A stretch of 64,000 nt of DNA from assembly GCF_041538045.1 (NCBI RefSeq), contig NZ_JBGOSE010000004.1, positions 186,001 through 250,000 of the forward strand. The letters run 5' to 3'. A program made the position numbers and the translations under genes. The notes below the pieces were generated by a model that had not been told where the DNA came from, did no database searches, and saw nothing but the letters and a program-made list of their open reading frames with translations. How positions within the stretch are numbered: position 1 is the stretch's first letter; each line of letters begins with the position of its first letter. Below are positions 26,569 to 36,500 of this stretch, piece by piece. The DNA is from Aliiglaciecola sp041538045. Lineage in GTDB: Bacteria > Pseudomonadota > Gammaproteobacteria > Enterobacterales > Alteromonadaceae.

Positions 26569-27777
26569 TTAGAATGTTACTGAAGCTTCAGCAATTATAC
26601 CGTCCCACTCAGCGCCGCCAGCAGCACCAAACTCGGTAGCTCCACCGCCAGAGAATTGCTCTTCTTCTTGTTTCACATATTCAATTTTAAATAAGGTTGA
26701 GTCATTCATCCACCAACCGGCACCAACCTGCAACCTTGTTGCATCATTTTCCGTTTCAATTCCTTCACTATCGTTTGTAGATTCTTGATAGCGCACCGCT
26801 ATGTAGGCACTAGCGGTTAGATCATATTTACCTTCAATTGACCAGAATGCCATTTCCGATTCTTGTTCGATATAGTTGGTCTGCAAGCTGCCTTGACCAT
26901 CTGCCCAACTGAAATCGTCGGTGGCTTTACCGTATAACCCATGGATCATGAAGTTATCCGTTTTGTATTGAATATCAGCTTGCCAGATGAAGGCATCGAC
27001 ACCGGGTATTATTAATGTGTGAGTACCTCTAGCACTTACTGGCGTGTTGGCGAACTGATAGTTATCGCCATCACCTAAACCTATTGCGGAACCAAATGCT
27101 TTACCTGTTACCGCATCCATATCATGATTGGTTTTGAAGGTACCCGCACCGAAAGAAAGTCCGCTCTTGAAATTCAACGTCCCTCTTAAACCATAGTTAT
27201 AACCACGACCGTCACTGAAATCAGCAAAGAAGTCAGGTGTAGAAATAACTGCATCCCAGGTGATGTTTGTGTCGTTTGAGACATCATGAACACCGTAAAC
27301 CCAAACACCTTCTTCAGCGGTGATCATGTCAACTAACCCATTTCCTACAAATGGGTTAGCTTGTACCGCGGCACCATCTGAATATCTTAAGAATGTCTGA
27401 GTTGTGGAAATGAGATTACCTAAACGCAAGCCCATGGTATCGCTCATATCAAATTGAATCCAAGCCAAATCTTGCGAGATAGCCGCACTGCCGTTATTCC
27501 AATCATTTGGTTCTTCTGCAAGCTCGGCAAATATCGACACTTTTTCGGAAACCTGCGCGTTAACGTTCAATGCAAAGCGCAAACGATGGAAGCCAGAGTC
27601 AGATTCCGCATCTGCTGGATTTACCGCGGCTCCATCAACTTCCATTCCTGTCTGCCAAGACTGCATAACGGCACCGCTAAATTGAATTTTACTTGTATCA
27701 GCAGCGAAGGCTTGGCTAGCTAATAAAGAGGTCAGAATCGCTGATGCGACTTTTAATTTTTTAAATTTAATTTTCAT
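26569..27777 (-). CDS. Outer-membrane porin-like beta-barrel protein
   Basis: A 402-residue exported protein. The ATG at 27777 is chosen because GGGA lies 9 bases upstream and it yields a clean signal peptide ending SLLASQAFAA; the open frame extends 23 residues further but reads as noise. The mature chain is a series of amphipathic strands rich in Gly, Asn, Asp and aromatic residues, with a final IAEASVTF that ends in Phe as outer-membrane barrels do. I cannot place it in a named porin family. The sigma-54 promoter and its position between aldA and the AcoR-like gene suggest it admits the alcohol substrate or a related compound. Confidence 0.75.
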   Translation of the reverse strand: MKIKFKKLKVASAILTSLLASQAFAADTSKIQFSGAVMQSWQTGMEVDGAAVNPADAESDSGFHRLRFALNVNAQVSEKVSIFAELAEEPNDWNNGSAAISQDLAWIQFDMSDTMGLRLGNLISTTQTFLRYSDGAAVQANPFVGNGLVDMITAEEGVWVYGVHDVSNDTNITWDAVISTPDFFADFSDGRGYNYGLRGTLNFKSGLSFGAGTFKTNHDMDAVTGKAFGSAIGLGDGDNYQFANTPVSARGTHTLIIPGVDAFIWQADIQYKTDNFMIHGLYGKATDDFSWADGQGSLQTNYIEQESEMAFWSIEGKYDLTASAYIAVRYQESTNDSEGIETENDATRLQVGAGWWMNDSTLFKIEYVKQEEEQFSGGGATEFGAAGGAEWDGIIAEASVTF

Positions 27778-27829
27778 GATTATTTTCCCATTGTATTGTG
27801 GCCTGTGAACGGTTAGCCATCGACTATTT

Positions 27830-27845
27830 CGCAATTCGCATGCCA
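27830..27845 (-). promoter_or_regulatory. Sigma-54 promoter for the porin gene
   Basis: On the minus strand TGGCAT, five bases, TTGCG, a near-consensus -24/-12 element, about 50 bp upstream of the porin start. Confidence 0.85.
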
Positions 27846-27926
27846 TGCTTTTTACATTTCAGTAACAAAATAAATGCAATAAAAACAATGGGTTGTTTTT
27901 TCTATAAAAACTAAAAGTGATGCTTA

Positions 27927-27955
27927 TGTCGCAATGTTGCATTAGCTATGCGACA
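27927..27955 (-). promoter_or_regulatory. Candidate upstream activator site for the porin promoter
   Basis: Perfect inverted repeat TGTCGCA / TGCGACA separated by 15 bases, with a further half-site TGTTGCA at 27935. It lies about 90 bp upstream of the sigma-54 promoter, the usual place for an enhancer. The same arrangement is at 30261-30289. Confidence 0.7.
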
Positions 27956-28003
27956 ACTGAATGATACCTGTGATAAACATGCTAAGAGCGGATTTGAGGG
28001 AGC

Positions 28004-28038
28004 AAAAAAAAGCCAACGCAAGACGCATTAGCTTTTTT
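28004..28038. terminator. Imperfect bidirectional terminator
   Basis: AAAGCCAACGC / GCATTAGCTTT with two A-C mismatches, flanked by eight A on the left and six T on the right. It probably ends the AcoR-like gene transcript on the minus strand. Confidence 0.5.
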
Positions 28039-28099
28039 GAAAGGGACTAAATTAGATCAATTAAGCCGTGCAATAAGACAGTATTTTATAGTTCGTTTG

Positions 28100-30085
28100 C
28101 TAGTAAATTTCGTTAGGTTGAACGATGTTATATTTGCGCATTTTTCGATATACAGTGGAGCGGCAAATATTCAGTTCTTCAGACACTTGGGTGATATTCC
28201 AGCGATACTTTTTAAGTGTTTCCAATAAGTGGAGTCCTTCTTGATTTCCGACATAATTTGAAAGCGTTTTATTTTGTTCCGCTGACTCTTTAACCGGCTC
28301 TTTCTTTTCAATTTGTACGTTGGTACTTACTATATCTTTTGGCAGGCAATCTAAATCGATTTTGTTATCTTCAGATAAGGCTTCAGCGAACTTTAGAGCG
28401 CTGACTAACTGACGGATATTTCCAGGCCAATGATAACTGTGCAAAACATTCCGTGCCTGCTCTGAAACTTGGATTTCTTGCTCAGAGTTTAGATTGTTCA
28501 AAAGGTAACTAATTATAAAATCCTTGTCTTTTCTGTCTCTTAAGTTTGGTAATTCGATAGACATACCATTCAATCGATAATAAAAATCTTCTCGAAACAG
28601 TTTTTGACTAATTAGTTCCTGTAAATTTTGATGGGTAGCCGAGATGACCTGAATATCAATGTGAGTGGGCTCTGATGCACCGAGTGGGATAGTTTCTCGT
28701 TCAGCTAAAACTCGTAATAAGCGAGTTTGCAGTTGAATCGGCATATCTCCAATTTCGTCTAAGAAAATTGTACCTCCGTGGGCTAATTCCAATTTACCTT
28801 TCATACCTTTCTTGTTCGCACCGGTAAAAGTGCCACTGCGATAACCGAACAATTCACTTTCAATTAGAGATTCAGGAATGGCTGCACAATTTAGCGCAAT
28901 GAAAGGACCGTCAGCACGGTCGCTGGCTCGATGAATTGCCCGGGCAAAAGCTTCTTTACCAGTACCCGTTTCACCGGTAATTAGAAATGGAATATCTTTA
29001 TTGATAACCCGCATTATTTGTTTGATTTGCGACTGAGCCACGGCATCTTCACCTGCTAGTTGTTGCAAGCTAGGGTGAGCGTTCATGGCTACGCTTTCCG
29101 CAGGTTTACGTTCTGCAACAGCGTGTACACTGTTCAATTTATTTGATGGAACTCGTAAGCCGATTTCTATTTCTTCGAGCATTTTAGGAGAAAAGGAGCG
29201 GACGACTACTCCTCCACCTTTACTTTTGCTCAGGAGTTCATCGATAGATTGTCCAACGATATCCTCTATTTGACTACCAGGCAGTTGTTGGTCAGCTTGC
29301 AGTAGAGCATCATATTCAGTAAAAGCTGAGCGATTAGCGCCAACAATAATCCCTCGTTCATTAACTGCTAACAACTGCTCCTGAATAAGATCTGCAAAGC
29401 TCTCTGTTGGCCTTATACTCATGGTGATTTGATTTCGATAAGCCTGTCGAAAATAACTATTTTCAATCATTCTTCCGTACATCATTACCATTTGTAAGGT
29501 AAGAAATTGGTTTTCTTTGTTTTTCGAGGCACCTAAACAAGAGGCATTTAAACACCCCCTCAATTCACCCATTGGATCAAAAATAGGTGTCACAGAGCAA
29601 CTTAATTGGCTTTGTTCGGCGAAAAAATGTTCGTGTTGATGAACAATAATTGATTCTTTTTCGGCTAAACAAGTGCCAATTCCATTCGTTCCCACTTGTT
29701 TTTCTGACCATCCAGCTCCGATTCGCAGTCCAGATTTCTGACATTTCTCTCGCATACTACTGGGAATTTTCGCGTCTAAAGTGAGGCCTGTTTCATCTGT
29801 TAAAACTACAGAAAATCCGGCATTGGAAATCCGTTTTGAGAGACCCGTAACACCATGTTTTGCGATATCCAAAAACTCTTCTTGTCGTTGCAATTGTTGT
29901 TGCATTTCAGTACTAGAAAGAATCTCCACTTCCTTTTGTTTATATGGGTCCAGGCCATATTTAAGGATACTTCTCTGCCAGGAATTTACGATTTTTTCGC
30001 TTGGACTAATATCTCGGATTTGGAAATTTCCGGTCATAAAAGCGATGACATCATTAGTTGATCTGAGCTGAGGTGTTTGTCTCAT
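28100..30085 (-). CDS. Sigma-54-dependent activator, AcoR-like
   Basis: A 661-residue enhancer-binding protein. Residues ~50-220 form a GAF-like sensor (GLRIGAGWSEKQVGTNGIGTC is typical of AcoR proteins), ~230-310 a PAS-like segment, ~345-590 the AAA+ domain with GETGTGKEAFAR (Walker A) and GGTIFLDEIGD (Walker B), and the C-terminus a Fis-type helix-turn-helix (WNITQVSEELNICRSTVYRKM). The sigma-54 contact loop reads GTFTGA instead of GAFTGA. AcoR relatives sense acetoin, alcohols or aldehydes. Sigma-54 elements before aldA, the porin and the quinoprotein gene make it their likely activator; it is divergent from the latter. Confidence 0.9.
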   Translation of the reverse strand: MRQTPQLRSTNDVIAFMTGNFQIRDISPSEKIVNSWQRSILKYGLDPYKQKEVEILSSTEMQQQLQRQEEFLDIAKHGVTGLSKRISNAGFSVVLTDETGLTLDAKIPSSMREKCQKSGLRIGAGWSEKQVGTNGIGTCLAEKESIIVHQHEHFFAEQSQLSCSVTPIFDPMGELRGCLNASCLGASKNKENQFLTLQMVMMYGRMIENSYFRQAYRNQITMSIRPTESFADLIQEQLLAVNERGIIVGANRSAFTEYDALLQADQQLPGSQIEDIVGQSIDELLSKSKGGGVVVRSFSPKMLEEIEIGLRVPSNKLNSVHAVAERKPAESVAMNAHPSLQQLAGEDAVAQSQIKQIMRVINKDIPFLITGETGTGKEAFARAIHRASDRADGPFIALNCAAIPESLIESELFGYRSGTFTGANKKGMKGKLELAHGGTIFLDEIGDMPIQLQTRLLRVLAERETIPLGASEPTHIDIQVISATHQNLQELISQKLFREDFYYRLNGMSIELPNLRDRKDKDFIISYLLNNLNSEQEIQVSEQARNVLHSYHWPGNIRQLVSALKFAEALSEDNKIDLDCLPKDIVSTNVQIEKKEPVKESAEQNKTLSNYVGNQEGLHLLETLKKYRWNITQVSEELNICRSTVYRKMRKYNIVQPNEIY

Positions 30086-30260
30086 TTTATCCGTTCTCCA
30101 ACACTACTAAATTCCCAGAATAAAAAGTAAAACGATACTCTTTTTGCCCTAGTTATTTGAGCCTGTTTTTTACCAGTCTTTTCACCATAACACTGAACTT
30201 TTAAATTTTTAACAACTTTTTGACAAATGTTTGAGAAGTTTATTATATGCAGAGTTTAGG

Positions 30261-30289
30261 TGTCTCATTTTCGCATTTGTGCTGCAACA
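30261..30289 (+). promoter_or_regulatory. Candidate upstream activator site for the quinoprotein operon
   Basis: TGTCTCA / TGCAACA, again with 15 bases between, and TTTCGCA at 30269. Twenty of 29 positions match the site at 27927-27955, including the placement of all three half-sites. It is about 105 bp upstream of the candidate promoter. Confidence 0.6.
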
Positions 30290-30392
30290 CCTGTGTACTA
30301 TTTAAAAATAGTGTTTTTAAAACGTTAAAAGTGAAAAATGAAAAATCATTATTATTCAGTGGGTTAGGAAAATTACTGGTTCGATATGTTAT

Positions 30393-30408
30393 TGGCATGT
30401 TAATTGAT
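30393..30408 (+). promoter_or_regulatory. Degenerate sigma-54 promoter for the quinoprotein operon
   Basis: TGGCAT, five bases, TTGAT. The -24 half is perfect, but the -12 GC is GA. Position (46 bp before the start codon) and the upstream site favour it. The remainder of 30086-30453 holds the promoter of the divergent activator, with no other feature seen. Confidence 0.5.
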
Positions 30409-30453
30409 TTGTAAGTTCGCCAATCAAAAAATCAAACAGGGGCACGGATAATA

Positions 30454-32253
30454 ATGAAATCTTTAGTATTTAAAATGAAATATCTTAGTTGTTGCATTGG
30501 CGCTGTCGGACTGATATCCGCTTATTCAGTATCAGCAGCGAATTTGACAACGCTTAACAAAAAAATTGAAAACTACAAACCGGTTACGCACAAACGATTA
30601 GTTGAAGCAGCACCCCAAGACTGGTTGTTGCCTAAAGGTAATTACGAAGGCTGGATGTACAGTAAGCTAAAAGAAATAAACTCTAAAAACGTCAGTAAGC
30701 TTAAACCGGTTTGGACTTATTCTACGAACTTGGATTCTGGTCATGAAGCACCTGCACAAGTTAACAATGGCGTTATGTTTGTATCTACGCCTTACAACAA
30801 CGTACTTGCGTTAAACGCCAAAACTGGGCAACTGTATTGGCGTTATAAGCATGATAATCCGTATGATTTAAGTGTTATGCATAATACTAGCCGTGGTGTA
30901 GCGTTGTGGGGTGATAAAGTTTATGTTGCTGGCTTAGATGGAACTTTAAACGCGTTGGATGCAGCAACCGGAGAGCGCTTGTGTCAAAGCCAAATTGGCG
31001 ATTGGAGCATAGGTGCATACATCACGTCAGCTCCCACTCCAGTGAAAGGTAAAATTTTAGTTGGTCCTTCAGGCGGCGAATATGGTGTACGTGGCTTCCT
31101 TGAAGCTATGGATGCAGAAACCTGCGAAACTGCTTGGAAAACTTACAGCGTACCTGGCCCCGGTGAGGCTGGTCATGAAACCTGGAAGAAAGAAGGTAAA
31201 CGCCCTGATGCATGGAAATATGGTGGCGGCAGTATGTGGATGCCAGGCAACTATGACTCTGATGAAGATATTCTTTATTGGGGTGTAGGTAACGGTTCGC
31301 CTTGGTTGGGTGATCAACGTCCAGGTGACAACTTGTATGTTGCATCTTCTATCGCGATGGATCCTGACACGGGCAAAATTAAAGGGCACTACCAGTACCA
31401 CTATAACGACTCTTGGGACTGGGCTGCGATGAACGCACCTATGCTAATTGACGGCCTTAAAGACGGTCGCAAAAAGGTTAAAGGTTTAGTTTCTCCGCAA
31501 CGTAACGGTTACATGTATTGGTTAGAAAGAGATGGTAAAGGCAAGATTGAATATCTCGAAGGTAAACCTTTCGTAGCGAACAATGCGTTTAAATCTTTGG
31601 ATCCTAAAACGGGTCGTCCAACCTATGACTACGACCACGTGCCGGTTACTGGCAAACGAGTTTCTTACTGCCCAAGTCTTTGGGGTGGAAAAAACTGGCC
31701 TTACGAATCATACAACCCTGATACTGGGATGATGTATGTCCCCGCAAACGACAACATTTGTAATTCCTTCGAAGGTAAATTCCAAGATGATGTTGAACCT
31801 GCTTCAGGTCAATTCTGGGCTGGTATCGATATTCCTGACTTAGATGTGTACTTAGCTGATCAAAACAAAGGTGTTGGCCAGATGCAAGCTTGGGACGTGA
31901 ACAAGCGCGAAAAAGTATGGCAGCACGATTACGGCAAAACTATGAACTGGGGTCCTGTTCTATCTACAGCTGGCAACATTGTATTTAGTGCCGGTACCAA
32001 TGATCGCATGTTGCGAGCATTCGATGCCAAAACTGGCGAAGTACTTTGGGAATTCCCTCTGAACTCAACCGCTATTGCACCACCTGTCGCTTATGAAGTA
32101 GACGGTAAGCAATACATAGCTATAACCGCTGGCTACGGTGTTGATCCTCATTGGACCAATGGTGTTTTGGCAGCAAAAGACGAAAGTGGTGAGTGGATAT
32201 CAGATGTGCCTGAAGGTGGCGTTATTTGGGTATTCGCTTTACCTGACGCTTAA
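30454..32253 (+). CDS. PQQ-dependent alcohol dehydrogenase, soluble type I
   Basis: A 599-residue periplasmic quinoprotein with a signal peptide (ending SAYSVSAA). It has the eight-bladed propeller with repeated docking motifs such as ALNAKTGQLYW, ALDAATGERL and AFDAKTGEVLW. Catalytic Asp322 lies in SWDWAAMN; residue 324 is Ala, where lanthanide-dependent enzymes have Asp, so calcium is predicted. The adjacent cysteine pair usual before VNRG in methanol and ethanol dehydrogenases is absent: the matching segment is VMHNTSRGVA. There is no cytochrome domain. It heads a run of six genes; no pqq synthesis gene is in the window. Electrons probably pass to the Rieske or di-haem protein encoded next. 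Confidence 0.9.
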   Translation: MKSLVFKMKYLSCCIGAVGLISAYSVSAANLTTLNKKIENYKPVTHKRLVEAAPQDWLLPKGNYEGWMYSKLKEINSKNVSKLKPVWTYSTNLDSGHEAPAQVNNGVMFVSTPYNNVLALNAKTGQLYWRYKHDNPYDLSVMHNTSRGVALWGDKVYVAGLDGTLNALDAATGERLCQSQIGDWSIGAYITSAPTPVKGKILVGPSGGEYGVRGFLEAMDAETCETAWKTYSVPGPGEAGHETWKKEGKRPDAWKYGGGSMWMPGNYDSDEDILYWGVGNGSPWLGDQRPGDNLYVASSIAMDPDTGKIKGHYQYHYNDSWDWAAMNAPMLIDGLKDGRKKVKGLVSPQRNGYMYWLERDGKGKIEYLEGKPFVANNAFKSLDPKTGRPTYDYDHVPVTGKRVSYCPSLWGGKNWPYESYNPDTGMMYVPANDNICNSFEGKFQDDVEPASGQFWAGIDIPDLDVYLADQNKGVGQMQAWDVNKREKVWQHDYGKTMNWGPVLSTAGNIVFSAGTNDRMLRAFDAKTGEVLWEFPLNSTAIAPPVAYEVDGKQYIAITAGYGVDPHWTNGVLAAKDESGEWISDVPEGGVIWVFALPDA

Positions 32254-32345
32254 AAAGCTATAAGGGGAGGCGAGTGTCTCCCCTGACTTTCATAAACCAA
32301 TAAAATAAAAAGTCTATTTAGCCTGCTGAAGTTCGAGGTGTAGCA

Positions 32346-33014
32346 ATGAAACAAAAAATAAATAATAAGCATGATGATATCGAGCAAGAAGCATGCTGCG
32401 GTTGTGCCCAAACCAATCAAAATCACATTACAGATAGCAAGAGACGCAATTTGCTGAAATATCTTGCTTTAGCGATACCGGCAGTGAACTGTTTTACTGG
32501 CAATACAGCATTAGCTGCAATCAAGAAAAAATCGCCAGAAAGTAAATTGCCGCCACAAGTGGGTGATCGTTTTACTTATTTTAGTAAGCGTTTACAGGGA
32601 CCTTTAATTAAAATATCTGATCTCGCCAAATCGGATAAGCAAGTGCTAGTGGTGCCTGTCGATCCAAAAACCGGGGAAGTTCGGGATGGCTCTCGTTACA
32701 ACCAAATTCTGATTCAAAAACTTTCTAAAGAATCGCTATCCACAGAAACACAGCAAATGTCTGCCGACGGCATAGTTGCTTACTCCGCCATATGTACTCA
32801 CGCAGGCTGCCCAGTGACTGGTTGGGTAAAAGAGGAAGAAAACTATATGTGCCCTTGCCATCAGTCAGTTTTTAATCCCAAAGAAGGCGGTGGAGTAGTG
32901 TCTGGTCCTGCCCCAAGAAAATTACCTGCCTTGGCATTAACCGCTGAAAACGATGAACTCGTAGTTGCCGCAGAGTTTAATAGTTGGATTGGATTTGGTA
33001 AGCCACGTCGGTAA
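32346..33014 (+). CDS. Tat-exported Rieske [2Fe-2S] protein
   Basis: A 222-residue protein. Residues ~30-58 carry a twin-arginine signal (SKRRNLLKYLALAIPAV), so it is exported folded. The Rieske cluster ligands are complete: Cys150 and His152 in CTHAGC and Cys169 and His172 in CPCH, with the disulphide pair Cys155 and Cys171 seen in high-potential bc1-type proteins. A cysteine cluster (CCGC) near residue 17 precedes the Tat motif, which is unusual. No cytochrome b or c1 gene accompanies it, so it is unlikely to be part of a bc1 complex; a role as electron acceptor for the quinoprotein upstream is inferred. Confidence 0.88.
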   Translation: MKQKINNKHDDIEQEACCGCAQTNQNHITDSKRRNLLKYLALAIPAVNCFTGNTALAAIKKKSPESKLPPQVGDRFTYFSKRLQGPLIKISDLAKSDKQVLVVPVDPKTGEVRDGSRYNQILIQKLSKESLSTETQQMSADGIVAYSAICTHAGCPVTGWVKEEENYMCPCHQSVFNPKEGGGVVSGPAPRKLPALALTAENDELVVAAEFNSWIGFGKPRR

Positions 33015-33082
33015 ACAGGTTAATTCAAATTAATTGGTAGTGAGTCAAATACTACTTAATCGATAACCAAAGAGAGTGAATT

Positions 33083-33544
33083 ATGAAAAAAGTCAGTATT
33101 AGTTTAATTGTTATTTCGCAAATGCTTTTGGGACTTACTGTATCTACAACTGTGTCAGCCGCAGCGAAGCCCATCACCGGAGTGAATTGTAATGGTGGTT
33201 TTTTCGTAAGAACACCTGATAAACACATTCATTGGATTGATGAAGAAACCGAAGAACATGTTCAGGTTTACGATAAAAGTGATGACATTTATGCCATGGC
33301 TCAATGTGGTACAGGTGTGGTGACGGTTTTTGAAAAGCAAATTGATGGTGAGCAGCAATATAATGCGATCTACAGTCCAAATTGCATGAACATTGGCAGT
33401 GAAAAAGGTTTGTCGTCACATATTTATCAAGGTAAAGAAAAGATAAATAAGATTGACGCAAAGGACGGAAAGCTCGAAATTCGTTTTGTTAATAACACTT
33501 ACCTGCGCGGTGAGACCTGTGCGTCAGTTAGTGCAGGAAAATAA
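33083..33544 (+). CDS. Small periplasmic protein of unknown function
   Basis: A 153-residue protein with a signal peptide (ending TVSTTVSAAA). The mature part has four cysteines (VNCNGG, AQCGTG, SPNCMN, ETCASV), enough for two disulphides, and a beta-rich pattern. I do not recognise the family. It lies between the Rieske gene and the di-haem fusion gene and ends one base before the latter's start, so it belongs to the same transcript and probably to the same periplasmic system. Confidence 0.7.
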   Translation: MKKVSISLIVISQMLLGLTVSTTVSAAAKPITGVNCNGGFFVRTPDKHIHWIDEETEEHVQVYDKSDDIYAMAQCGTGVVTVFEKQIDGEQQYNAIYSPNCMNIGSEKGLSSHIYQGKEKINKIDAKDGKLEIRFVNNTYLRGETCASVSAGK

Positions 33545-33545
33545 A

Positions 33546-36500
33546 GTGTTAGCGCGCGCTTTTGGGCACGTTGCAGTGGTGAAGCAGTTATTCTGCTTTG
33601 CTACTGCTTTTTTGTTTTTAATCAGCTGTAGTGGCACTAAAAGTTCGACTCACGCAACAATAGACGCTGATCGAGTGATGCTCAGAGCAGTGCTGGATAA
33701 GCTAGAACAAACTTATCCTCTTTTACCCAGCGTCGATGAAAAACCAATATCATCCCCGCTTTTTAGGTTGGGCAAAGAATTATTTTTTAGCCGTTCGTTA
33801 AGTGGCAATAAAGATGTTGCCTGTGCTAGTTGTCATCATCCGTACTTAGCGGGCGGAGATAAACTTAGCTTGCCAGTTGGCGAATCAGCTTATGAACCCG
33901 AGTTGCTTGGTCCCGGTCGTTGGCATGATTGGCAGTCTTCTGCTGATCCTAATGCTGATGGTGCACCAAATGTTCCGCGTCACGCACAAAGCACTTTTAA
34001 TTCATCATTATACAATCGTGCAATGTTTTACGATGGTCGTGTTTTTGTTTTAGATGAAGATTCTAAGAATGGCGGAAAGGGCCAAAACCATCGCACACCT
34101 GATAGTAATTTATGGTTAGGTGATATTGCTGCAGGCAATGATTTGCTGGCCAGTCAGACCCGTTTTCCTGTCGTCTCAAATGACGAAATGCGCGGCTATA
34201 GTTTTGCCACTGCACAAACTCATGAAGGCATACGTGACGCACTTGTAGCAAGAATGAAACAACATGATAAAAATCAGTCATGGTTAAAATTGTTTCGTGC
34301 CGCATTTGGTGAACCTGATGCGAATGCTGAAACATTGATAAATTTTAGCAATATTGAAAAAGCCATTTCTTATTATCAATCGACCCAAGTGTTAATTGAT
34401 AATGATTGGTATGCCTATATCAAAGGCGATGAAGATGCACTAACAGATTTGCAAGTTGAAGGTGCGTTACTATTCTTCAACCAGTCACAACAAGGCGGTG
34501 CTGACTGTGTTGCTTGTCACACCCCGCCAATTTTTTCTGATGAACAATTCCATAATATCGCTGTTCCCCAATTTGGTAAGGGCAAGCAGCCCAATGGAGA
34601 AGACTTTGGGCGTAGAGGGGTCACTCAAAAAGACCAGGATAGATTCGCGTTTCGGACACCCACTTTACTGAACGTGACAGCTACTGCTCCTTATACACAC
34701 TCGGGGGCATTTACCCAATTGCAGGACGTTATTGCTCATCATATCGATCCTGTTAAATCCATTAAAAGTTACGATTTTAGTTTTGCCAATAACCCTCAAA
34801 TGCAGTATGTCAGTGAATTAAATCCGCAGGCCGAAGCGCATTCCCAAAAGCCCCTTCAATTTTTATTAGAACAACAACAGCAAGGGCTGAGTAAACTGCC
34901 TAGTAATGTGAATATTAATAGCCATCAAAGGGATGCTATTGCTGCTTTTCTCAGTGCGTTAACTGACCCATGTTTAAATAATCAAGAATGCCTAGCGGTT
35001 TGGGTGCCAAATGAAAATGAAGTAGCACCTGACTCATTGCGTTTAAATGCAAAAATTGGCGAGTTTGCTCCTCCTCCTAAACCTTTGGCTAGTCTGAGCA
35101 AAACTTTAATCAATGATACCCGTAGTAAGGTCAAAGCTTCAGGTCGCATAAAAGCCATCGTGCTTAAATCCAATTTATTTGGTTGCGAAATCGCAAAGGT
35201 AGACGAGATTAAAAATACACCACATAAATTCCAAGAAGTGGCTTTAACATCAGGGTTAACCAAGCGACACCACATTACTTGGCCACTTTATAATTTACAA
35301 TCTGCACAACGCCTAATTTTTAGCGGTGGTGTTGCCGCAGGCGATGTTGACGGGGATTGTTGGCCAGATATTTTTCAACCTACCGGAGATGGTTCGGCAG
35401 ACGTTTTATACCGAAACAACCGAGATGGCAGTTTTACTGACATATCCAAACAGTGGGGAATTACCTCTAAAGAATTATCGAATGGCGTCGCCATGGTCGA
35501 TATTGATGGGGATAACGATTTAGATATTATTATCTCGAATTTGGTTCACCCTAATTTGTCTTCTATATCAGGTGAGTTAAAAGGTAATCAACATAGCCAG
35601 AATCCCACGTTATACATTAATCATAACAACCAAAAATTTATACCGATTAAAAACTCAGGTATTGCTGCGCAGTTAACCAGTTGGTCATTTGCGTTTGCCG
35701 ATTATGATTTGGATGGTGATTTAGATGCACTAACAACTCACTGGCGAGGTCCTGGGTTGGGTGGTAAGCAGCCCAATCATTTGTGGGAAAATGTTAGCAC
35801 CGACACTACTTTGGAATTTGTTGCTGCGGATAAAAAAGCGCATTTAATGGAAATGATTGGCAGCACTGATTTTACCTTTACCGGTACCTTCTCTGATATT
35901 GATGAAGATGGATATCCAGATCTGTTGATGGCAGCTGATTTTGAAACTAGTCAGGTGTATAAAAATACTGGTAATGGTCACTTTGAAAATACCACTCATT
36001 TATCACAGATTACCGATAAAAACGGTATGGGTAGTGCTGTAGCTGATTATGATAATGATGGCGATCTGGATTGGTTTGTCAGCAGTGTATCTGATCCTAA
36101 CGGTAAAGCTGAAGGAAACTGGGGAGTAGAAGGAAACCGTCTGTACAACAATATTGATGGACAATTTATTGATGTGACGGACGAAGCTGGGGTTGCCGAA
36201 GGCTTGTGGGCTTGGGGTGCTTGCTTTGCCGATTTTAACAATGACCAATGGCTCGATATCTTTCACGTAAATGGCTTCGATTTGGATAGTGAGTTACGCA
36301 AACACTTGGGTAGCCCCTATGCCTATATGAAGTTAAAACGCTCGATGCGGGAATTTGAAAACACCCCTAGTCGTCTATTTATGTCTAACCAAGACGGTAG
36401 TTTTAGCGAACAAAGTGCAGAGCTGGGCATTACCGATAGGCTCTCTGGGAGAGGTGTTGTTTGCTTCGATTACGACCGAGATGGTGATGTGGATATTCTT

